A stretch of DNA of 64,000 bases from Vermamoeba vermiformis (Eukaryota > Tubulinea > Echinamoebida), in the NCBI GenBank assembly GCA_045837725.1, contig JBEWZL010000200.1, forward strand, positions 1 to 64,000, written 5' to 3'. Position 1 is the stretch's first letter. Every line of letters begins with the position of its first letter. Positions 11,832 through 22,540 of the stretch are shown here, piece after piece. Made by a program: the position numbers and the translations under genes. A model generated the notes under the pieces. That model did not search any database and had not been told where the DNA came from. It saw only the letters and a program-made list of their open reading frames with translations.

Positions 11832-13996
11832 TTAGTTCTTAATAACGTTGTTCTTAAGGTAAGCTTGCATTCTGGGGAACATAGGAGTACCGAGACCAGT
11901 CACGGCGTCCCAGCCCTGAGTAGCGACGAAACCAGTAGAACCGCAGCAAGACTCAGTGCAGTAGTTGTTGCCAGTGGTGATGTCAGTGTAAGTGCTCTGG
12001 TCAGCAGCGTACATCTTGTACAACAAGGGGTTGGCAAAACCAATAGGGTTCTTGCCGTGGTCCAACAAGTAGCTGTTCAAGAGAGCAATGACAGCACCGA
12101 ACACGGGAGAGGAGGCAGAAGTACCGTCGACTTGAACAAAACCGCCGTCAGAACCCAAGTAGATGAGGTAGTTGTGACCGTTGGCAGCGACGTCAGGGAA
12201 GGCGCGGTTGGAAGCATTGTATTGACCGGTAGGAAGATTCGTGGCAATCTTCAAGTAGTTATTGACGTAGGCCTTTTGCCAGCCAGGCATGCTGCTAACG
12301 AAAGAAAAGCCACCGCCGGAAGTGATCAAGGAAGCTAAACAATAAGGTTAACGAAATCACAGAGACGAACTTCGAACGTACTAGGATAAGAGCAAGATGT
12401 TTCGGTGGTGATGGTGGCGCAAGTGAAACTGTAAGGCATTAATTAATGTTCGCTGCGAATAAAATGAGCTCAGACTTACCCCTGTTGTTTGCAAATAGGA
12501 GGTTGGTTCGCTTGACGCTTGTTGTTGGAACTGGATTGGTACAACATGGTGGCACCAACGGAAGTGACCCAAGGAGAGGCACCAGGGAAGATGTTGGAGA
12601 TAGTACCAGCGCAGGAAGTGTCTTCGTCACCAGGAGCACCTTGATCACCAGAAGCGGCCAACAAAGTGATGCCCTTCAAACCGATCTTCATGAACTCGAC
12701 GTTGACCTTGTTCACGTAATCGAAGGATTGTTGAGTGGTCGAGCAACCAGTGATCTGGCATTGCAAGTCTTCGGGCCAGCCCCAAGACATCGAAACAGCA
12801 AGAGGGAAGCTCTTGGCGTTGAAGAGACCAGTGGCAAACTCGTACATCCAGTTGTTGACGGTCCAGTACCAGAAAGTAGTGTTCAAGGCAAGCGAGGCAC
12901 CATACTGCGACACGAATTAGCGATGAGGTACATACTTAAGGTGGAATTAGACTTACTTGAACATCGAGAGTGGACTCAGCAGACGGGCTGTTGGGCAAGA
13001 AAGGACCGACGATCTTGCTGACAACAACTTTCTCGTTCATTCCTTGGTTGAAGGCGGTCATATCGGCGGCTGCGTAAGCACCGTTTTGGCTGGTAATGAA
13101 CTCAGCGACACCATAAGAGCTCTGCTTGTTGACCCAGTAGTTGGCAGGAATCTTGTACATGTTTCTCAATTGACCGGGATAGATGTAACCAAGGGGATCA
13201 GTTTGCTCAACATCACGCTTGCTGAGGAACTTAGAGTTACCACCAACAATAGACTTGGGAACGAGCTCGGTAAGACCCATAACCATTTCAACAACGTTAA
13301 GGTTATCAGGGATGTGAACCTCACCGAAGGCACGGACGACGGTGGTGCCTAAACAACGGTGATCAGATCAGATTTAAGGATCAAAAACGTTTTTGTGGCT
13401 TACCGTGCTCAGTGGACTTGAAGTTGTACATTTGAGTGTGGAACATGCGTTCAATGACGCCAATAGGAGCAGCAACCTTAATGAAGTCACGACCGGAGAC
13501 GTCGATCTGAGTGACTTCGAAGGATTGGAGCCAAGCAACAACGGGCTTGATCTCTTCGCTTGAAGGAGCGATCAAATCAAGAATTTGTTCAGAAGTCCAC
13601 CATTTGCCTAGAAAACGTAAAGGAGATCAGTTACCTACATCCACAAAATTCTTTCTTTTGAGGTAACTCACCGTAGTTAGGAGACTCAGGATCAGAGACA
13701 TCGAGAAGAGTAGCCTGATTTTATACAGAATCGGTTAGTTTGGAGCAAAAGAACTATCGATCGACTCTTCAGTACAATTTTTGTAACTTTATCAAAAAAA
13801 ATCAAAATAATTCGTTTGCCTCGAGAACATCGAGATTCTTTTGAACCAAAGCCAAACTGAAAGTATGGACTTGAGTAGGGTTGGCACGAGAGAGCTTGAC
13901 GAATTTGTCGGGCACTTGGTAGCGAACGTTCATGAGTTTAGCATTGATCATCGCAACAGCGAAGACCAAAGCCAAAACGACTGTAATGCGAGCCAT
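11832..13996 (-). CDS. Sedolisin D, intact TPP1-like serine-carboxyl peptidase (S53)
   Basis: Secreted preproenzyme with the same eight-exon plan as copy A. Exon 1 is 13820-13996 and encodes the signal peptide (MARITVVLALVFAVAMINA). Its donor is GC (GCAAAC at 13819), as in copy A. Next come the prodomain, the dibasic pro-site (LSKRDVEQTDPLGYIYPG) and the catalytic motifs AESTLD, AASGDQGAPGDED and GTSASSPVFG, all with the expected residues. A short Gln-rich loop with a second KR (NNKRQANQPPIC) precedes the small exon 6. Synonymous sites are GC-rich compared with the other copies, suggesting high expression. The shared palindromic element lies about 70-90 bp upstream. Most likely the main active enzyme of the cluster. 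Confidence 0.9.
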
Positions 13997-14065
13997 CTTG
14001 TCTTACGTTAATAAAACTAAAAACAAACAAACAAAGATTTTTCGTACGAATGTGTAGCGCTATTT

Positions 14066-14086
14066 CCTCCCTGTTTTTTGGGGAGG
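14066..14086 (-). promoter_or_regulatory. Palindromic upstream element of sedolisin D
   Basis: On the minus strand it reads CCTCCCC, AAAAAACA, GGGAGG, followed by AAAT, matching the element at 2526-2543 apart from three extra bases in the centre. It lies 70-90 bp upstream of the sedolisin D start codon, with a GGCGCC at 14095-14100. The two sedolisins that keep both catalysis and a GC-AG first intron are the only ones carrying it. Confidence 0.5.
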
Positions 14087-14217
14087 CAATTTGTGGCGCC
14101 AACTTACATTTTCTTCGGAACGTTCGAATTTTACGCAATCACCTTTCAACTTACGCAATACCTTAATAATACTCACCAAAAGCGAAGCTCAAAGCTTAAT
14201 TTATTTGAGTAATTGGA

Positions 14218-16331
14218 CTAATGGCCGTGGCTGTGGCTATGTCCACCGTGACCACCGCACGATCCACCGTCGCCATGGCTGTGGCTATGGCTGTGACCGC
14301 CGTGACCACCGCCACCTTGCTGAGCCAACTGCTGTAATTGCATGAAAAGATTGTTGTAATCAGCTTGAGTCAGCGTCTAACAACAGTTAGAAGAAGATCA
14401 GATTGCCTGAAAAATAATGTATTGTGCTTACTCTGTTGTTGACAACCATAGTAGCTACCGAGTCAACAGGCATATGCTCTTCGACGACCATATCAACAAG
14501 TTGCATGAGCATCTGTTGGAACAAGAACTGGTTCTTGCGTGGATCTTCTTCGTTATGCTCCGATCCGTCGGCGAAAGTGTAGGTCAAAATACCAGTAGGC
14601 TTGAACTCCACCTTGGTGATGACCTTAGTATGGGCATCGGCGGGGTTGCCCTTCAACACCCAATGATCGCCCTGTCGTTCCTTAACCTCGTATCTGCGAC
14701 CCTTCTCAACGCGCTCAGCAGCGATCTTCTCCATTGCCTCTGCAGGGACGTATTAGAATATGATGTTACTACAACAAACAAATTACCCATAGTGGCGGTG
14801 GAGGACGATGGCAAAGCCTTCAATGAGGTGCAGATCCAAGGCTCGGACTTGTCGTAGTCGAACTCGAAAACAGCGGTCCAGTCTCCAGGGAAATCGGTCT
14901 CAAACATGTCCCAGTCAGGCCAGAGTTTGACAGTAGCGACAAACTTGACAGGAGATACGACCTCGCTGATGATACCGTAGAACTTGATCCTATGGCACTT
15001 GTCAGTCAACCTACGCTCGTAAGTTGTTGAACTTTGCGATGCTTACCAATTCTTTCCGTGCTTGGGAGTTTTTAAGTTGAAGTTGCAGCAGAAGCCAAGA
15101 CCTATTATAGAACAGTTAGTAGGGACCGGGGCATGTGCGCTCGGGATCCGACATACCAACACGAGGCTTCTTGCCAAAGAAGAACATTTCGTAGTTAGAA
15201 GGATGATACATCGCTCCACCGAAGTCCTTTTCATAGAGCTGCCATTGACGTCAGTATTACAAACAAAAGAACGAACAATTTGACCGGTCAACATACCTGT
15301 GTTGTCTTCGTGTTCACGAAACCTTCGCTGCACATTTGAGGCAAGTCAAAAGTAAACTTTTGGCCAGGGCCCTCAGAGTAGACCTCTAATTAAATGACGC
15401 GGCGTTAGTCTAACGATAATCAATCGAGAGCAAGCGGGCACGAACCTCCTCCATGAGCTTGCAAGAACTTGGCAACCTCAGTGTGTCCGCCTTCTTTAGC
15501 CATGGCCAAAGGTGTTGTGTTGCGCGAGGTCTTAACGTTGACGTTAGCGCCGTGCTTAATTAAGACCTTGGCGCACTCAAGGTTGCCGTGGCATCCGCAG
15601 TAGTGCAACGGGGTCTCCAACAAGAAATTGGCCTTGTTCAAGTCAATAGGAACATTCTGTGCCTTGCACGTGTCGATAAGGAGCTAAATGAAGCCATTAG
15701 AGAATGCATTGCATTATTAGAAAAGCTCACCTCGAGGCAGGCGCCAGATTCGTCTCTCAAAGCGGCGTGAACGGAAGTACTAAAGAAAGTTATTGTTATT
15801 TAGTGAACATGAACAACATTTATACAAAAGATACGCAAACTAAGTTTACTAAGTTTACTACCAGATGTCAAATAATAAATAAATTTAAATTGTGGTTATG
15901 GTCTTTGATTCCAATAAAAATAAATATATTTTACTCATATTAGATTATCAAAAAATATTATTGAATTTTAAAAGGCTCCTTCCACGAATTTCGAAGGACA
16001 GATCGAAAATTAAATAAAATTTGGTAAAGTCATTTGATCGTCTGCGCGTATGTAGTACTTACAATCCTTGAACAACGTCACGCTTGTTTGGATCTGCCTT
16101 GGCTCTGATGAGAGCTTTCATGATCGGACCGAAAATTTTCGGCGCGTCAGCGTAAAGAGCGCAGGCCAAGTGCAAGGCAGTCTCTTTATCTACATTACGA
16201 GCATTGACGTCGGTAGTAGGATCAGCAAGCAAGTCACTGACTTTGCTCAAATCTCCTTCCTGTACCGCGCGATGCAAGGGCCAGTTCTTGCGAACCTTTA
16301 CTTGTTGCTGTTGCTCTTGAGTCTTTTCCAT
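14218..16331 (-). CDS. Ankyrin-repeat protein with unassigned C-terminal domain and Gly/His-rich tail
   Basis: About nine exons; exon 1 is 16063-16331 (MEKTQEQQQQ start). The N-terminal third holds four or so ankyrin repeats (WPLHRAVQEGDL, ETALHLACA, TPLHYCGCHGNLECAKVLIKHGANV, TPLAMAKEGGHTEVAKFL). A region follows that I cannot assign to a family. It has aromatic-rich motifs such as DFGGAMYHPSNYEMFFFGKKP, GLGFCCNFNL, KLWPDWDMFETDFPGDW and DHWVLKGNPADAHTK, and looks like a beta-rich binding domain. The last exon encodes alternating HGGHSHSHSH and HGGHSHSHGH runs with one Cys, a typical transition-metal-binding composition. Likely cytosolic. Ankyrin plus lipid- or metal-binding roles are possible but not shown. 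Confidence 0.7.
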
Positions 16332-16597
16332 GATTAACGAGTTGTTGTTACTGCTCGATCGGAATAAAAGAATAAAAGCGGACGCCTATTTAACCCTGCT
16401 TTCCGTCAACCAGGGCAGATTCGTGGATTTACCTAGTCGATAATTTCTCAGGTAGTCCATCAAAAAAACGTCAAAAAACTACTTGGAATGTTCGACTAAC
16501 AGTACGTCATTAAGACGTAGATGCTATACGAACATCATTTTACTAATCTACTTAAGTTACTAACATCCACAAACTGCGCAAGCAAAAGACGCAAAAG

Positions 16598-17228
16598 TTA
16601 CTTGCCCTTGAGCTCTCTCTTTTCTGCTTCATGAATTAGCTTCGAGGTGTCTTTCAGCTTGCGATCGAGGATGTTCATTTCTCGTTCGTAGTCCCTAAAA
16701 ATAATAAATGCGAAATTAGATTCGGTCTTTGCCTAAAATAAACCTCATATCTAATTGGAGGTAAGTTTCTGGAACTTTATCGTACTTTTGAAGCTTTTTG
16801 GCGTCTTTTGCTTCGCGTTTGGCGGTGTCGAGACGCTTCTCAATGACTTTGCGGCGTTCCTTGGCGTCCTTTACTTCTTGTTTTGCCGCTACGAGCTGTT
16901 GCTTAATTTGTAGCGCGATTTGATTGGAGCTTTGAGCGCGGTGCATCTGCGCACTTCTTTTATTATCGAGATCGTTCCATTGTGATTTTGCCTCGGCCTC
17001 CATTCTTCTCGCTTCGTCAAGAGACACCACCGTATTCTGTGCGTCTATACGAAACCATGCATTAGCATTTTACATTGTATTGATCTTTCGTGTCTGCTTC
17101 GACTTCTTAGCCCAGTACTTACTCTGAACAGGCTGGTTGTAATAGGTATTTGCGCTATAATTAGAAGGCGGCTGAGGCTCTCTAATCGGAGCTACGTTGC
17201 TATTAGATTGTTGTTGTATAGTCGTCAT
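16598..17228 (-). CDS. Small coiled-coil protein 1
   Basis: Three exons. The ATG at 17228 opens a Gln/Asn/Pro-rich head (MTTIQQQSNSNVAPI...YYNQPVQ). A long charged heptad-type helix follows (SLDEARRMEAEAKSQW...KQQLVAAKQEVKDAKERRKVIEKRL...), ending in EKRELKGK and a stop at 16598. About 170 residues with no domain I recognise. The core motif (V/L)SL.EAR...AEAKS and the later KEVKDAKERRK pattern resemble the coiled-coil protein at 18430-19312, so the two may be diverged paralogues or merely converge on the same composition. Function unknown. Confidence 0.55.
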
Positions 17229-17375
17229 CTCTTCCACTTCGGCGAACAGATTTGCAATTGTCAAATTATCTTGGGGTGATTTAGCAACAGACTAGTGTTG
17301 CTTGTTGGTTGATAAGTGCGGTTTATGAAGATTACTGAAGTTGTTTCGTTTGTAGAACCTTTTTGAGACGTGTCG

Positions 17376-17585
17376 CTACAGATCTCTCATGAATTTCTGG
17401 TCTAAGACTGGTTCGCGGGAATCTCTCAGCAAGCTGTCATAAAGACTTGAAGCAGCTTGGGTACGCACGTCATGGTTAGCTCGAAGGATTATGTGCCTCA
17501 TTAGCTCGAATCTAAAAGATCGGATTAGCTTTTGACGCTGAAGAGTTTGATTAAGCTGCGTAATATTACCCCACGAGAAAAACAT
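17376..17585 (-). CDS. Possible small protein, unrecognised
   Basis: A 69-codon frame from an ATG at 17585, rich in Arg, Gln and Leu (QRQKLIRSFRFELMRHIILRANHD...SSLYDSLLRDSRE). The composition would fit a mitochondrial basic protein. There is a faint likeness to the N-terminal half of mitochondrial uS14, but the diagnostic RNRC segment is missing. It sits in the gap between two minus-strand genes. I cannot exclude a chance ORF. Confidence 0.3.
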   Translation of the reverse strand: MFFSWGNITQLNQTLQRQKLIRSFRFELMRHIILRANHDVRTQAASSLYDSLLRDSREPVLDQKFMRDL

Positions 17586-17610
17586 TCGCCAAGAAAATCT
17601 TTTGTCAGGT

Positions 17611-18251
17611 TTAGTTTATTGCCTGCTTGCTTCGAGGCTTGTATCCGCCATCCAGAGGGTACTCTGCAAGTAGCTCTCGCTTTTCAATATCTTCAGGCGT
17701 CTGCGTTTTAAAATATGCAAATGCTTCTCTAACTTCGCCAGCACCATTGACAGGCGTAAGAGATACTGGTAGCCGCATGTACAGATGAGGACACTCCTCG
17801 AACTCATCTAAGCGTGCTAAATGTTCTTTATCAACGGTAAATATTTCTCCTAATATTTGGTGACCAACACCTGGCTTATTATAAAGCGCAGGCACGTGTG
17901 AATGAAGTTCAGACACATCCTAAAATTTCAAGTTAATAAGCGAATAATTAAGCTAATAATCGTTAAAAATTAATAGTGTTATATGTCTATAAAATTACGC
18001 AAATAAATAATAAATAGGGTGCACGAAAGAAGCTGCTTCAAAAAAACCGTTGGTTACCTCTTGTAAAGAAATAATAATCATTGGAAACTTCTCTACTGTT
18101 TTGTATTCGCCTACAAATTCGGCTCCTCGCATTTGAACAAAATTATGGAAGTTTCTACGTAGACCAGATTAGAAAAGTGCAGTCGGAAAAATTCATGCTT
18201 AGCTTACCTTTTCAACGTTCCATAAACAAATACGTGCACTCTATCAGCCAT
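17611..18251 (-). CDS. Gamma-glutamylamine cyclotransferase-like (GGCT/AIG2 fold)
   Basis: Three exons. Exon 1 starts at 18251 and encodes MADRVHVFVYGTLKR, the signature YGTL substrate-binding loop of the GGCT-like fold. Exon 2 gives NFHNFVQMRGAEFVGEYKT. Exon 3 (17611-about 17921) contains GHQILGEIFTVDKEHLARLDEFEE; the Glu in the LDEFE segment matches the family's general acid/base. The enzyme class cyclises gamma-glutamyl amines or peptides to 5-oxoproline. About 150 residues, the normal length. No targeting signal. Confidence 0.85.
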
Positions 18252-18429
18252 TTCTCTTACTGTCGTTTTGTGCTATTATAACGTCGTAAAGCATCAAAAT
18301 AAAACACAAAAAGAAAATCGTTTTTTTGTCAACCTCCGCTGCGGAATTCAGTTCGCTTTTAAATACGAGCGTGATAGCACATTCAAATACACGACAATAG
18401 AGCAAATATTTCACGTGTAACGCCAAGCA

Positions 18430-19312
18430 ATGGAGATCGAACCTGGAACCACTAATGCCGCAGAAGCACCTCCCGCACCAGCTGGACCTGCACCGCCTAA
18501 GAGTGAGTAATTTATTTTAATATAGTGCTTAGTAAGCGTCTTCCGCTAAGTAAAGGGAGTTTTTGGAAAACAAAGAAAACTTTATTTTCAATTATAATAT
18601 TGCAAAATACGGGCAATCGAAGGGATTAATTTTAAAATTAGTATTTTGATTGTTTATCAGCTAATTATGCGATAATTCTTTGCAACTTTAATTAACGCTC
18701 GTATTTTTAATTAATTCGAATTCTCCCTCCATATTTTTACGATCGAAGACTGCTTGACTATTAATACATAATTAATTCGTATTTATAATGCGCTTGTGAA
18801 TGATCGTGTGTTTGTACTGTCGGAGCAGATCCGATCAGACCTTTTGTGAAAACTTCAGGTACAATACTAACCGTTATATCTTTTATTCATTAGTCCTCAC
18901 GCTTGCCGAGGCTCGAGATTTGGATTCACAAGCTAAATCTAAAGCAATGGAAAGCAATAGACACTCTGAAGATTGTCTCAAAGCAGCCCAAGAAGCCAAA
19001 CGAAATGAAACTGATGCCAAGCAGCGCGTGAAGACTATTAAGCAAGAAATTAAAGACGCGCAGAAAAGACAAAAAGAAGCTGAAAAGACCGCAAAAATAG
19101 CCGCTAAAGAATCGAAGGAAAAGAAAAAACAAGCAGATCAGGCGAAAAAGGTAAAATACCAACCCTTCGTTAGCATTATATCGTAGAATTTATTGAATAG
19201 TTATATTTATTTCGTTTTATGACTTTAGGAGGCAAAAACAGCGGACAAAAATGCGAAGGTTGCGGCAAAACAACTAAAGGACGCTGAAAAGCGAGAGAAA
19301 AAGAAGAAATAA
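18430..19312 (+). CDS. Small coiled-coil protein 2, Lys/Ala-rich
   Basis: Three exons: 18430-18503, about 18894-19149, and about 19230-19312. A short Pro/Ala head (EAPPAPAGPAPPK) leads into an almost continuous charged helix (LTLAEARDLDSQAKSKAMESN, then KQEIKDAQKRQKEAEKTAKIAAKESKEKKK) ending KREKKKK. The first intron, about 390 bp, is far longer than most in the window. The start of the helix resembles the protein at 16598-17228. Function unknown; the basic helical composition is compatible with nucleic-acid or membrane contact. Confidence 0.6.
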
Positions 19313-19434
19313 CGATAATAAGATTATTTTGTATCGTATAGATGTAATTATAAACTTTATTTATTAGTTCAGTCGTTAAATTTTGCATCCAATTTATTTT
19401 TCCTTCGGTCAGTTAGACGTCACCACAGATCGCG

Positions 19435-22038
19435 ATGGAGAATACAAAAAATGATAGCATGAACGTAGATTTGGCAGAGAAGAAGGTACCTGAATGGGTG
19501 AATCCGTTTCCTGACAGCGAGCATAACCCAGCTCTTCCATTGATCTGTGGTCAACGAGGAGTGGTCTTTCAAAATTATTATTACGTGATACAGGGCTACG
19601 ATGGAGAATATACAACAGATTGCTATTGCTACGCGTTAGGTAAGATTTATTTTTAATTATTAATAATTTAGAATTCAGTTTTGAGGCGTCATAAAGCTCA
19701 CAACTTGCTCCTATTTAGCTTGTTACGAGGACAATATTTAAACTATTTTTGATAATTTAAAAATCAATTTTTGCAACCCAAATTGAAAGACTGACTTGTT
19801 GCTGTAGATCGAAAGGAATGGATGCCGTTTTATCCATTGAAAGACGCGGACGATTTGGAAGATGTCGGCTGGCAATATCATTCAATTGTTTTAGACGGTC
19901 ATTTAGCGTACATCTTCGGTGGTGCAAGAGACGATAACGGTCTGAATCAACAACTTTCAAACGAAGTGTGGTGCATCGACTTACGTAAGTTGTTATAATA
20001 TTATTACAATAAGGCGAGCGTTTAGATGAGGACGATCAAGTTAAAGAGATAATTCTGCAAATGCAAACAAATCCGCTTTTTTTTTCTTTTCTCAGAACTC
20101 ATAAGATCTTGCTAGGCACGACTCAAAAATACTCTGTTTGTCGAAATGGATTGCCTAGTCCACGATACTTACATACTGCCGTGCTCTACGACAAAAAAAT
20201 GTGGATCTTTGGTGGCCGTACAGGCGTCGATGCACAGAGCTTGAACGACCTATTTTGCTTTGATCTCGGTAACAAATTACAATCATTTGTATATTTTAAT
20301 TAATATTAATTTTAATTTTAATCCAGAGACGAAGACCTGGAAAGAAATTCATTCGACGAATCAAGCACCAGCGCCACGAAGAGCTCACACGAGTTTCGTT
20401 CATGAAGACAGAATGTACATATTTGGCGGGTGGAATGGAAGTGAATGCTTTAATGACATGTGGTTTTATGATTTTGGTACGTACAGAAATCTCGATGTGG
20501 ATCCACACCTTTTTGTTACTATACTACTATTTCAAGCGATTTTTTGATACTTTAGTCTCAACTTTATAACGATATTATTAATTAAGTTATTTATTTAGAA
20601 TTAAATGAATGGGTACCAGTAGACCAAAAAGGCGATGTGCCGTCAGAACGAGAAATCGAATGTAACGCAGAGTACGGTGGAGAATATTATATATTTGGTG
20701 GAGCGTCTAATGGCACTCAAGATAATACTTTATTTGCGTTTAATCCAGGTACCTACCGTAGACCAGATCCAGATCTTGGATCGAATAATTTTTGTTACTG
20801 CGTACTAACACTCTATGCAGTTACGTCTACTTGGCGAATAGTTGAAACTAAAAATAACCCACCTGAGCGCGAAAGTCACGTGCTTGTGGCTTGCAAAAAT
20901 AAGTTACTGGTGCACGGAGGTTTTAGCATGTTTCGTTTAAACGATATTTACGAGCTAGGTAAGCAAAAGAATTAAAAGAATTAATATTTATTTATTAATT
21001 ACAATAATAAGAGCTGCCTATCGTGGAGACTAAGCCGAAAAATTTGTTCGAGAAATTTCAAGAGGACATGCGCAAATTATACAAGAATCGTAACGAATCA
21101 GTATGCAAGCAATTACTACGTATCAGATGCCCTCAAATCAATAGCAGTGCAATTGCGTTTGAAAATCCAAGTCCTGTCGAGGAGATTTTTCTCGAGTGGC
21201 TCTTTACTGATACCATCAACGAAGAGAAGTTTTTGTTTCAGCTTAAAGACGCACATAACATATTTGGCGAGGCATTGAATTGGGCGAGGACGAACGGAGT
21301 AACAAAATTAGCCGATTGGCTCTTGAACTTGGCAACCAGATCTCTTTGCCACGATAATTACGCAGATTTTTTACAATACACTTCCGAACCGGTTATTCAA
21401 GATAGGTAATAATACTTAGTATTTACGTGTTATATATGATTATATTTATGATGGTTTCAAAGGTGTGAGTTTATCCACAATCAAATGACCAATAAGAACT
21501 ATCCTACTAATGTTCATCCCGACAACTTTATTTATCAATACAACTCAACATTGCAAGATGATATGTTAAAATTGCTAAAAGAAGAATCAGACGTCGTATT
21601 ACAACTACCTAACAACGTCACCATGCCGTTACACTCTTGGATCGTGGATCTGAGGTAACTCTTCAAGCTCGCTTTTTGTGATTAATACTAATCATTTAAT
21701 ATCGTAGATGTCCTTATTTTAAGAGCAGTATAGATTTCAACTCGTTAAATGCTCAGCGGACGAAGGTTATTAAGCATGAACCGAAGATCTCGATGTCGGC
21801 ATTAGAATCGATTTTGAAGTATATCTACAGCGGAAAATTAGAGTTTTTGGTTGAAGATTACTTTGATATTGTCAAAGAAGCCAGTTACTACATGATTGAC
21901 GATGAAATGTTTTATTCCGCCATGAGCGACGAATTCATGAAACGAGTAACGAAAGAAGACAAAGAAAGATTGTTAGAACTCGTGAAGAAATATGAAGGAA
22001 ACTTCTTAGGAGAGCTACAATACCTCCAAGAGCTGTAA
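19435..22038 (+). CDS. Kelch-repeat and BTB-domain protein
   Basis: Multi-exon gene. Its first half carries five to six kelch blades, most on their own exon, with the usual YIFGG / WIFGG / MYIFGGWNG / YYIFGGASNG / LLVHGG motifs. The second half holds helical BACK-like sequence (IFGEALNWARTNGVTKLADWLLNLATRSLC) and a BTB domain (DVVLQLPNNVTMPLHSWIVDLRCPYFKSSI...ALESILKYIYSGKLEF). Kelch before BTB is the reverse of the animal KLHL order but known in protists and fungi. Such proteins typically act as substrate adaptors for Cul3 ligases. The C-terminus (GNFLGELQYLQEL) is complete. Introns are 45-100 bp and one contains a run of GATC words (20763-20785). Confidence 0.85.
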
Positions 22039-22270
22039 TAAAGCCACGTGGACCAAGTTTTCCGGAATTTACCTTGTGACTTTGCGCGGAAAAAAAATCG
22101 CCGGTTTATTTCCTCGAATCTCTTGCAACATGAACACCTCACGAGCTGAAGTTAGAACTTGGAGCCAAGTAGAGCATTCTGCTACTCATGCCTTGCTACT
22201 GAAGCACACGATGGGCCTGCTTTAAAGAAGCGAAAACTGGATACGGATCTTACGCTGCTCGAAGAAACTG

Positions 22271-22452
22271 AAAAGAAAATGGATATAGACTTGAATAATT
22301 ACGGTTATTCTTACATCGTCGACTTGCCGCCAGAAATTCTGCTTCAAATCTTCGAACTATTTCGAAGTAACAACTTACGTGCTTTCGCTTTAAATTTTAT
22401 GTTTTACTATGGAATCTATTATTCTCACGAACAAACCGTGTTTATAAACTGA
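22271..22452 (+). pseudogene. F-box gene remnant
   Basis: The ATG at 22271 opens MDIDLNNYGYSYIVDLPPEILLQIFELFRSNNLRAF, a clean F-box start, but the frame then runs into hydrophobic and aromatic filler and stops at 22452. The next gene (DOCK, minus strand) ends only 90 bp further on. No later exon is possible in the remaining space, so this is probably a truncated F-box gene. The frame is open upstream to about 22159 without an ATG. Confidence 0.45.
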
Positions 22453-22540
22453 ACGAATTGACACGAAGTTAATTTTAATTAGTCTCTCAGTTGTGCAGTA
22501 AAAATATTCACTGTAAGAAGTGTAGTGAAAATGGAGGTCT

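Noticed and set aside
12446-13021. 191-codon plus-strand ORF
   Set aside because: Antisense of sedolisin D, created by its GC-rich codon usage.
14418-14857. 146-codon plus-strand ORF
   Set aside because: Antisense to exons of the ankyrin/His-tail gene.
17376-17585. Mitochondrial ribosomal protein uS14
   Set aside because: The diagnostic C-terminal RNRC/GRPRG region is absent; only a vague N-terminal resemblance.
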